Source: Polytrichum commune
Taxonomy: Eukaryota; Streptophyta; Polytrichopsida; Polytrichales; Polytrichaceae
Assembly (NCBI GenBank): GCA_950295325.1
Contig: OX485806.1
Span: 39,680,001-39,744,000, forward strand
Direction of reading: 5' to 3'
Length of the DNA stretch: 64,000 nt
Below the pieces are notes generated by a model. The model saw only the letters and a list, made by a program, of their open reading frames with translations, was not told the DNA's origin and searched no databases. The position numbers and the translations under genes were made by a program. This document shows, piece by piece, positions 50,901 to 62,900 of the stretch. How positions within the stretch are numbered: the first letter of the stretch is position 1; each line of letters starts with the position of its first letter.

Positions 50901-53900
50901 ATTGTGATGTGTTGTAGTTGTATGCATGTTGTGGTGAAAATATATATTAAAAACATACACATCTAGAAAAGGATGGTTTGACCAAACTGTCGAATGATCC
51001 CAAAGTACGTCCTTGTTGAGATTTTCATCACACCGTACTAGCCCACAACGTTACTCAGATCCATAACAACGTTACGTGGGACCGATGATATTCCACAGAA
51101 CAATCCCCACATTCAAACTGAATGTGGGGAATATTTCGTGGAATACTGTCAGTCCCCACATAACACTCTTATAAATATGAATAATGCCATAAAGAACCGC
51201 AGTTTTGCAATGTGCATGTCTCGACTACTTCAAAATCACAAAAACTCTCTTCAAATCCGCATTGGTTCATTTTGGAGGCGTCTTTTGTCGTCCAACATCC
51301 TAGTGTTTGCTTGCTTGCTTACTAAACTCCTATTCCCGATCGGTGGGCATGTGTGTGGCATCACATTAGAGACGCGCTCATCCAACTATGCATCATCTTC
51401 CCCGCGGAGCCGGGGACGCTCCTCGAGCACCTCCCACGCCTCGCCCGGGGCCCCCTCCTCCTCGCCCTCGGGGCCTCATCATCGGCCAAGGCCAAGGCCA
51501 CCAATGAGCCGCTCCTCAAGATCGGGCTCGAGTATTTGGACGGTTGGATCGACCACCTCGGGCTCCCCGCATTGGCCGCGTGCATCGGCCCCCGAACAAT
51601 GGCCGAGTTGGGCGCCACCCTCGCCATGCACTTCACGCCGCCCAACAACAACAACAACAACAACACCTTCTTCGTCATCGAGCCACACCTCCATGAGGGG
51701 GGCGGCGAGGCAGGTACGGTAGAAACACCATAACCCGTGAAAATAAGGTGATTCGCATTGAACATCCGGTGTGACAATCATGAGATGAGAAGGATTCATG
51801 AAGGAATGCAAGTTGTTTCATGTTTTTTTGCCCTATACAAAAAATGCTACGATTTTTCAAAGTGGAAAGTGTGTCCAACCCCCTACTCGTTCACTAGATT
51901 CTCCCTACACCAAACATGGTACTCCGCATTTCCATACAGAGCATTGCCTAAATTAGTTACCTCGGGAGTACATTAACACTTGACTCCCGTTGGTTACACT
52001 AAGGTAGAAACACCATAACCCGTGAAAATAAGGTGATTTGCATTGAAGGTCTGGTCGGACAATCATGAGATCATTTTCCAAGATAGACGAGAGGGATTCA
52101 TGAAGGAATGCAAGTTGTTTCATGTTTTTCTGCCTTGTACAAAAAATGCTACGATTTTTCAAAGTGGAAAGTGTGTCCAACTCTCTACTTGTTCACTAGA
52201 TTCTCCCCACACCGAACATAGTACTCCGCATTTCCATACAGAACATTGCTTGAATCGGTTATCTCGTGAGTATATTATTAACACTTGACTCCCGTTGGTT
52301 ACACTAAGGTAGAAACACCATAACCCGTGAAAATAAGGTGATTTGCATTGAAGGTCTGGTCGGACAATCATGAGATCATTTTCCAAGATAGACGAGAAGG
52401 ATTCATGAAGGAATGCAAGTTGTTTCATGTTTTTCTGCCCTGTACAAAAAATGCTACGACTTTTTAAAGTGGAAAGTGTGTCCAACCCCCTACTCGTTCA
52501 CTAGATTCTCCCTACACCGAACACGGTACTCCGCATTTCCATACAGAGCATCGCCTAAATCGGTTACCTCATGAGTACATTATTAACACTTGACTCCTAT
52601 TGGCTACACTAAGTGTGCACACATTAAAGTTGCCGCCGAGCCATGATCTGTTTCAGAATTGGCACTTCGCTGTTACGACGGCGGTCTAGTGCACGGCTAG
52701 AGGGTGGTTAACTGCTTATGGTATTTCTACCTTATTAGGGTGATGACGATAATGAACAAATTTAGTGTTAGAGCCACTTCACACATGAGCCAAGGAGCCG
52801 TGACCATGACATTGTGAGGGCCCAAAAGGAAAGTGTCCCAAAACCGGCCCAAGACCACCTCCAAAGTCATCATGAAGTGTGGTCACGGACCCTCAAGTGT
52901 AGTGTGATGTCGTATGTGACCGGGCCCTCAACCGAATGCTATTTCAGTGAATCTCTATTCATATAGGGTCATCACGCGTGATAGAATAGAATACATCAAC
53001 GGTTGTGAGGGTTCGGAGTGCCTTGGATTCACGGTTTTGTGTTAGGCCTACCTCCAAGAAGTGGTTTTTGAGAATAGTCCGAGTGACCATGAAACATGAT
53101 CCGTTCGATGCCATGTAGGAATCCATGTAGACCTTTACATCCACCTTGCAGCATTCACATACTCCATTGGTCCCTCAAGCGTAGTGTGAAGCGAACTTGG
53201 ACCGGCTCCGCCTTTTCCACCAATGAGAGTGCTTGAAGTGTAATGGTCACGGGCTCTCAGTCTCATGTGTGAAGTGGCCCTTACTTTATTATGGTGGTTA
53301 TGTATTAAGTTCTTTCATGGATCTAAAAGTTCTCTGAATGGATTTGGTCTTCTTGTTGCGAAACTGAGATGATGAAACTCAGTAAAATCTTGAGTGACCT
53401 CATCTTCACAATTCTGGGGTTTAATAAATGATAAAGCCTGTAGGGGAATTAAGTTCAGGTCCTTTATGCATGGTACTAGGTCCTGGGATATTATAAGACC
53501 TGAATCGAGATGACCTTTATATTAAGTTAGAATATGCATGATTGCACCTTATTGAAAGAATTTTTTAGTACATACATAACGTTACTTGGTTGATGAGTTG
53601 TGTATAGTTGTCTTGACTTCAGATTCAATTTGACGCACTTGGATTTTGGCATCCGGAGACTTTATTCTTGAATCTACTGTAGGGCCCATGAGCACAACTC
53701 ATTAGTTGTGATAATGTTATGTATGAGTTTATAGTCACTTATCAAAGATTTATTTTGCTGGTGCCGGGTTTCTTATGCAGGAGGTGACCCTCCAAGCCCA
53801 ATGTACCCTTGGGGCGAGAGGATGCTCATGGTTCTTGGCAAACTTGGGAGTGAAGGTCGTAGTTTTTTGTCACGCGAGCCTCTAGAGGTAACTCATATTT

Positions 53901-56900
53901 AAGTAAATGTAAAAGCATTTTAGAAGTTTATACATCTAAACCCTTAGTGATTAGTTGAATGTTATTATAATGAAGAATGATGAGTAAGTTATTAAATAAT
54001 TTCTTTGATGTTATTTCTATATTGTTAACCTATAAAATAATGAAAATTTGATCAAAACATCTAATTTTCTATTATTATAATCATAACATTTGCAAGTGCA
54101 ATGCTATTGGAAGATCTCATCATACAACTCGAGCATGTTGTGATTTTGAACATGGCCTTACTCTAATGTTACTCAAATTACGAGTTAGGTGGAGGTCACC
54201 GAGGATTTGAAGGAAGCGAGAGTAATGCAAGTGGATTGCGCCTTTGGATTAGATGCGCCGGTTCATGTGCCCTTGGATGGGAGCATCAAATGCTTAGTTC
54301 AAAAGCTCAACATGTTTGGGCCCATGTGTTCAAGCTCAACTGTTGCCTACCGGAGGCAAGCCTTCAAGTTTCTTGAGTTATCTTTGGCAATCGCGTTGAA
54401 TCTCACAGGAGAGATACACATGGCGCACAAAAACCTCTCGGCATCGCTCATGAGCTCGGTTCCAAAGAAATATCGCACGTCCACTTTCATCAATGAGGTA
54501 TGACAAGTGATTCAAGGCTCCTAACTAGTATCATTTCTTTGTGTTTACGAATTTTTTTTCATATATATATATATTCTTTGTGCTGACAAATGAATTTTTT
54601 TAATTCCATTGCTCAAAATCATTTAAGGTCATCATAATCCCCCAAAAAGAGGGGGAAAACTCTCTTGGGTGCATGGGGTTGAACCAATTAAGCTTTTTTT
54701 TAACAAGGACAAGTAATGTGAGCATGGTTTCACCGAGAACATATCGTGAAACGTTTTAGTGTTTTGGATCTTCTTCCTAGTGTTGCTTTATGATGGAGGA
54801 GTTTGTTAGGTCCCCCAAGTAATGTTGTATTTGTTAAGGATTCTGTCAAAGATACACACAATTTCCACTGTACACCTTGTTTGGGACTTGAGAGTGTATC
54901 TGCTGCCGATTTTAATTATATTCTTTAGACATGAAAACATGACATTGCTTACTTGGAGTCAAGTTTAACTCACATTGAGCGAAAATTGGATATTATGAAC
55001 TCTCTTAAAATCTAAACCTTTCGATGAACTCAATTCCATGGCCAAATACATACACCGCAACACTTTTAGATCAAAATTAATGTATTGAACATGTGAATCC
55101 TCGATGCTTCAATAGCAAAGTACGATGTAGCTCATTCATGATAGATTCCTTCTCGATACTAGAGATCGAAGGGTTGCAAGATCGATGAATTGGTGATAAT
55201 TTGATCAAATAGTTTTTATAACCGTGCTTTACACGTACCATTCCTATCAGCGCATTTGTCCATGCAATAAATGCGGATTGTAAAATTTAAACCCGATTTT
55301 GTTCTAATTTGTTTTCTTAATTAATCCTCATCGTTAATTATGCCCAATGAATGTGTGTGTGCCGATTCCATGATTAGTCGGATGTCACCAGCGGCACCGC
55401 AATTATGAAGCCGGAGGCAAGAAGGACGGCCGAGCATCGAGTCCTCAAGGAGCTTCTCATGGCATTCATAGCCACGAGCCTCGACAAAGAACTCCAATCT
55501 GACACTTCGGAAAACTTTGTGGTTGGCGTAACGAGGCATTTTGCTATTCTTCACGGTGTGCGAGCCATGGAGATCGTCATGAAATCATTGAAGCCATCCG
55601 GCGACAATAGTAGTCACATTGATGGTGCGTTTAAGTTAACATCATCACCATGATCGCAACTTTTGAACGTATGTTTGATACTCTTTCATCTTACGTCATC
55701 TCAATTTTTTTAAAAAAACGTCCTTTGATCTCTAAGGGTCACTAAACGTTGAAAGTCATGTGTATTACACACTTTGTGGAGGTCGTGAACAAACTTCACA
55801 TGTCAGTTGTAAGGGAACCATGTTAATTTGATTACTTATCTTAATCAAACACCTCTAGTTTCAAGTGGTATGTGGTTCGGTGTGGCTTCAAGAATGAAAG
55901 AGATTGAACTACATACTTAAAAATATGATAAATGTTTTGGACATAATAGTCAACATGATTGGGGGAACTTAGTATATGACCACTTAATGAGCTCGAGAAT
56001 CTTCACTTTGATGGTGGATATGATATGCATACAAGCTCCGAAAAATATGAGGAAAGTGGCGACACTCTCGATTTGCATTTGTTAAGCATCTCATATGCTA
56101 ATTGTGTAGGAAACATGAGCTAGTTAGGGAACGTGGGTTAGTTGGAAAACGTAATCTTTTAAGACCCACCCACGTTACTAGATCCATGTTCCGTTTTGAT
56201 TTATTCATATTCAGTTGTTGAATGCTTGGTCACTTGCATTGAGATGAATTTTCTTTGAGATGAATGCAGAAGTGACTCGAGATCTCAACTTGAAGGTGTT
56301 CATGGATGCCGTGGTGACGGTGCTCGCCTCACCCAATCCTTTGCACGCCAAAGGAGGGCTATATGTGCTCAAGGTGTTTTTGGAGATGTTTTGGGAGGTG
56401 TTGCAGTCTCTACAAAGTGTTCACAAGACACTTGACCACGTGGAGAAGAATGATTCTAAGACCACAACTACTCCGACGTTGGGGCTCACAAATCATGATC
56501 ATCATGCCGAAAGTAGGGATCGGCTCGTCCACGCATCGTATATTGTGTTTGATGAGGTTTACGCGAATCTTTACAAATTTTGCGGCCATGGGAGTGACCG
56601 GCTTTCTCAACTCGGTGGGTTCCGGGGGTTCGATATATTTTTCCGGAGCATTCCTCCTTACGCAATATGGAAGTATCAGGTTAGTTGCTTGTGAATTTTT
56701 TATAGCGTTTTGGAAAAGAAAAGAAAAGAACAGAAAAAGGGTAAATAAACATCCGTGTTTTCATTGAAAGTGTTGATGATGAGCTTGGTAACCTTAGGGC
56801 CACTTCACACTATGGCCAAAGGTGAAGAGGTCGTTGATTTCCACCAATCAAATGGCAAGAAACCAAGAATTCAGCCTCTTGACCCTTCACACTAGAGGCC

Positions 56901-59900
56901 AAAGTCCAAAGGCTGTCACTCTCCACAATATCTACATGGCAATATTTTTGACCAAGGCGACATGCTCTTGAAAAAAGTTTGAATCGGACGTAATGTACTG
57001 CTCAAGGGCTTTATCTTGGACGAACTCCCACTACACCACTTAAGAATACAATCTCAAGGAACTCTATTCCATATAAAGCAGATATTGACTATCAAAAGGC
57101 CCTTGGAGACAAATTAACATAAAAATAATAACCAATATAGACTCAGTGGAATTTTGTCATGGACATATTAACATTCCTAAGTGGTATGTCTTTGGTTCTC
57201 TTTCTACTTTGGTCATTACCATTGCCTTAGTCCCCATTCAACTACAATGGCTGTGGAATTGAATCTCTTCAGAGCACATACCATGAGTGACAAAGCAGTC
57301 TCAACACAAATTAATTCAAAATCTGAGCAATGTGCCATGTGTCAATTTACTATTAGTTAGAACCCGTAAAAGAATCTTATGTGTCGCTTCAAACAACAAC
57401 ACTAAATATGATGTTTAGTGTCATACGGTATGTTATGTCAGATAGAGCAACTTTTCCGATGATAACTTATGAATAAGTGAACAAAGACTGTCTTGGATGA
57501 TGGATGAGTTCATCCATTGACCAAACCCCTACCTTCTCTTGTCAGCAACTTGTGATGAAATATTGTCATGGATGATTGAAATTTGGATGAAAAACCACTT
57601 GGTAAGTGACAATAATTGCAACACTGTAAATGTAAAATCCTTCAATTTTTTTTACAAAGAATGACAAAGAATGTTGGGTTAACATTTATTGTTGGTGACA
57701 CTACACCGCAATTTACAATTAGTATTGAGCAAGACAATTGATATTGGTGACACTAAATATTAAATTTAGTGTAGCAATTTGGCACCAAATGGAGTCAAGA
57801 GCAACCCTTCCATTTGCTTCTGAACGAACGATATGGAGCCCACATGCAGTAAAAGGATTAACACTGGGATCGTATTAATTTGATGTTTTTTTGTGTAAAA
57901 TCAACTGACAAGATTACTATGATTTTGTGGGACGATGCGATTGTTGAAAATCGTCGCAGGAGAGTGTTATCCAATCTCTTGTCTGTTTCATTAAGTGGTG
58001 GCCGGCGCAAAATCGGTTCGAGGAAGAGGAAGTGGATGGTCTATTGGCACATCTACTGAACAGAGTGTACACAATTATATTCCACGCGGGCCATGCCTTT
58101 CCTGATCTTATGCTTCAGGGTGCCCAAAAAATCGCCGCATTCATGCTGGCGGCATTGCTCGAGAGCTCAACTAAAACCAATTCATGGAAGAAGCCCTTGG
58201 GAAAGCCAGTCCAAGATGCTCTCGTGGACCTCATTGCCAAAATTCAAACCCGTGTTGCGGCTGTCGGAATTCTGAACCCGTGGAGCGAGGTTGTTGGCCG
58301 TTCCTTGGCATCGAGCAACGGGAATGAGGTGAGTTTCCATCGATCTTGTTGCAGTAACGTTATGTTAAGGTAATTATACGTGTAAAACCCGTCACAGAAT
58401 AAGCGCCTCGGGAGCATACGTTCTATTGTTAGAATTGTCGCATTTATATGGTTTTTCTTTTTCGCAAGATCGAGAGGATTTCAGCGCGCTCAAGAATGCA
58501 TATGCAGGAACCACTGGCCTGGCTTTGATGGTTGGTCAGTCTTTCTGATGCTTCTTCCTTGGAACTAATTAAAAGGTTTGTCGCGTTATGTAATTTGCGG
58601 ATCTGACTTCCTGCAAAACAATCCGATTCGCAAAAGAGAAACATAAGATGCAAGAGAAGCCAATATTGATCATAGTCCCAAGATACTGTAGTGCCCTCGA
58701 TCATAGCTTCTCAATCGTGTAATCTATTTCCATAGGTCGATTTCAAAAATGACGTGTACTGATCGGGCGCCCAATGTTGGCTTAGTTTATCATGCTCAGG
58801 TCGTTAACCCTTAATCCAGGGTCTTGTGGTTCCACCGGGTAAACCCAAGAGATTTTATCCAGCACTTGTCTTTCGGGTCTAGATGATCTTGGATGTTTTT
58901 TGACAATGAAGTAAGTCTTGGTTCATTTGTCTCAAAGAAAAAAACCAACACTTAATCTATTTCAAGAATGCAGATGCAGATGCAGGAACCACTGGCCATG
59001 CTTTAATTTGATTGTTGACCTTTTTTCTGCTTCTTGTTTGCTCAGCTTGAGATGCAGACAAAACTGAGACTTCTGCTCAAGATCCGGGTCCCTTACCTGC
59101 TGGAAATCATTCACAAGGATTGGCTGCACCAACACCTCCAGCGGGCTCTCGCAATCGCACAATTTGAGCCGATTTCTAACGAAGAATCACAGCTGCAGCA
59201 TAATGAGCAGAAAGTGGTGTGCATTGACCTTTTGTGTGCTGCTCTGTCACGGAAAGACATAAGGAACCATCTCCCTTTAAAAATGAAATCGGAAATCATG
59301 AAGATGTATCTCAACAACCTTACGAGCAATGTGCCTGCGTACGCACAAGTCGCCAAATCCAACCTCCATCAGGTTAGTAATTAACCGGACCCTGCTTTAG
59401 AATGATATAATTTGTGGCGTATCTGTTAATTAATTTGATCAAGTTGATCACCATAGCATTCTTCAACGAGATCACCCTGTTCATGACCTAGAGTATCGGT
59501 CAGGTAGATGCTGGTAGATGGTAGAATCGATATGAGTAGATGCTAGTCAATCGTCAAATCCAACGTCCATCATGTTAGTAAGCGGATTTTTCTCGTGAAT
59601 GGTGTAATTATGGTATCGATCTGTTAATAATTTGATCAAGTTGATCACCATAACATTCGTCAGTATGATCACCCTGTTTGCAACCTGGAGGATTGCGTTA
59701 GGTAGATGCTGGTAGATGCTAGAATCAACATGGATAGATGCTAAACAATCAATTTTAAATTTGCAGTATGCAACGACGGAGGACCATGTTTAACTTTGAA
59801 TAGTAACCCCAATCGAGTGTGGCTGAAGAATGTTATGACTTTCTGTGGGTATGTGCTAGTGCCGGGTGGCAATCCCCCTATTTAGAACAAGTTTTGATTC

Positions 59901-62900
59901 TCAAAACTCATTGAATCATTGAATCTTATGCTTCTAATGAGCCGATGATTAATCATCTCGTAAAGAACAACAACATGCTTGGAAAGGGAGCATTGAGAGG
60001 AATCTATTGATACCATTCGTGTCTGAATTTGCATTTTTGAAGGTCATTCCTAAAACTAAAAAGCTTTTTTTCTAAAAGCAGGCCCTGTGGTCACCATCTA
60101 AGAACCCTGATATCGTTTTTGGCTCCAAAGAACATTTGTAAAATTTCTTAAACTTAATATTTCTTTTATTACTAAATCAGATCCGAAACGATGCTTCTTA
60201 AAAATGTTTTAGGTGCAGCTCCAAATCATTTTCTTTTTTGGTTGTGAACAGGTCATTGAACCGGAGAATTATTCGCTGGTTACGCGAGAGATGTTGAAAC
60301 CATTGTTGATGAGGCTGAGGAGCTTCAAGAGTTTGGATCTGCCATTGTTGCAAGGGTTAGGCCTGTTGAGCAATAATATCTTGACAGTCTCACGCAGCGT
60401 TGCAAATGAGCTGATGGAGCACCTGAAGTCTTTCTTGGCGCCAAATAATCTGCTCGAATTTCAATCTTCGTGGGAGGGGGGCATGGACTCCAACATTGCG
60501 TCAGGTTATTTATTTTCTGTTCTAGTAAAATTTTGATTGCATCCAGAGTTTAGAACCAAAATTTGATGATAACCAGGTTCTTGAATTCTTACCTAGGGCT
60601 TTTCAAATCTCCGATGACGATGTTTTCCACTTCTTGCGTCTCCATGTCATGTTCCCATGGATATTCTAGCTTTATTCCTATGATGTTCTCATGGTAGAAA
60701 ATCTCACATACTGGGTAGGAGTCAACTGATCCATGATTCAAAACCCTTTGGTTTTTGTGCAACCTCCCCAATACATTCCATGAACTCTAAATATGAAAGA
60801 ATCAAGTAAATATGGAAAAATTGTCCAAAAAAAACACTGCATATGAGAGTATTTTTGCCATGTTGATGCATGCATATTGCAAGACAAATTATTTGGGGGA
60901 TTTTTTTTTATAAAATACAATTGAGACCCTAATTAGACATATTTTGAGAATTATTGTAGTAAAATCTAGATGTGCTTTTTTCACAAACAACATAGAATAC
61001 ATGCAAATAACATGTGTCTACAACAAGAGATGCAGTCTATGCCCAAGTATTGTTTTTGCCATTTCTTTTATGAAGCATGTTGATAGAAATGCACATATAC
61101 AATTTCATTATGTCCAAAATCATGCATAAGACTAGATTTACTTTGAGACCTGATGTTTCAAATTGATATTGATCACCTGTTCGTAACGATTTTCAATTTC
61201 TTTTTGATAGGTATCATGCAGCTGTGCACTCTGTTCAATTCACCACTTGAATCTTACCTTGGAGAGGTGGTGGAGGTGGCAATGAAACTCGAGGAGGCAC
61301 TTCCATCTGGACTTGACCACATGAAGTTTCCTCGTAGTCCATACCATGTTCCACTTGCCCGTGTGCTCAACCAAAATCCTCGAATTGCTGTGCAATATTT
61401 TCTTCCTCGCCTCAATCAACCTGCTGTGTACCACCTGTAAGTGAATTTCTTAAAGCAAGAAGAGGAAGAGGAAGAGATTACCCCGAGAAAGCCTGATGTT
61501 GTTGATGGTGTGCATTATATATGGTTTTGCTTCATTTTCGATTTGGTCAAAGTCTACATTTAATCTTGAAACAAGCGTCACGAGAATTTGAGGGCTCCTG
61601 AAGATACTTCCCCCTTTCAAAAGTAAACAACTTGAACATGTGCAGACTAGTCAGCCTGCATCGGTCTCCGACAGGGGCAAGCCCATAAGGTTTCCACACG
61701 GTTGGTTGAAAATATTTGGTTCACCTAGAAACCCTCATTTTTATTGGGTAGATCACAAGGTGATAGCGTGCACTGAAAATCAAGTGTTAGGAAGGTCGCT
61801 CCATTTGAGCACTATTCCGGCCTTCGGTGGCTTAACCTCGTCTAGTTGAGCCGCCCTCATAACAAACCATAAATAACCCCTTCTTGAGGTACACATTTTG
61901 TGATAGATATAGCCCAAGCCACATGGTATTCCACGTATAAGGACCCTCCCGACTGTAAAGCGCAAATTATTTTCGTTATAATTTGTAAATAGACCTCCAT
62001 GAAACCCGGAGGGTGTTTCTGAATTTAAACAGGCCCGAAGATTACATTGGCAAAAAAGGTCCCAGGGGTCTTGAAGTCCAGAAAGTAGCGGAAATGTGTG
62101 CCACTTGATTTTTAATTTTTTAATTTTTTTTTCAGGTTCAAGAACATCATGCGGATGGACCATGGGAAACCGATACGTACAGAGTTTCTGATGCAAACAC
62201 AAACACTCTCCCTGGAGAAAGTAATCTCATTCCAGTACGAATTTGTGGCTCTTGTGGCTCTCGTGATGAAGTTAGATCACAGTGAAGCTGTTCAAAATGG
62301 TTTCATCATGAAGCTGCTCATTCAGCTATGGAGTTCTTATGCCCAAAAGATTCATCTGGTTGTTGGAGAACAAGGATCAACGCTCCGTCAGGTGACTATC
62401 TTCTATTTCCACTTGATGCATTAATATCATATTGAGCCAGATATTACATGTCAAGATGTGCAATATATGTATGGTTTTACTGGAATCTAATTCTATGTTG
62501 CTCTGGTGACTGTTATGGGGCTTTCAAGTTTGTCATATTAGACAATGATATGTTGTCTCCGAATCCCCATGGCCCGGGGCAACTCGGATTTTATAGGAAG
62601 CAATTTATTTTCATTTAATTTGATTATCTTATCCTCACAATGAATTTGGTTCTGTTGCAAAGAGCTCAAAAAGATAAGTTCGCTGATGTCTTTTTTGACA
62701 TGGTTGACCTTCTTGCTCACTGCATGCAATGGGTTACACAAGAATGTTTTTTCTAGTATATCCCATTTATACTTCATTGATACATTTGACGCTCTTATCA
62801 TAGCAACTTCATGCTTATTATGAACTTATTTTAGATTCTCAGAGCCTAATATTGCTGCGCCTACTGGATACTATATATGAGCTTCCTACCCCTGGGCAGG

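Noticed and set aside
51138..51722. 194-residue plus-strand frame, Ser/Pro-rich
   Set aside because: It is an alternative reading of GC-rich exon 14; the true frame gives TRA1 motifs and correct splice phases.
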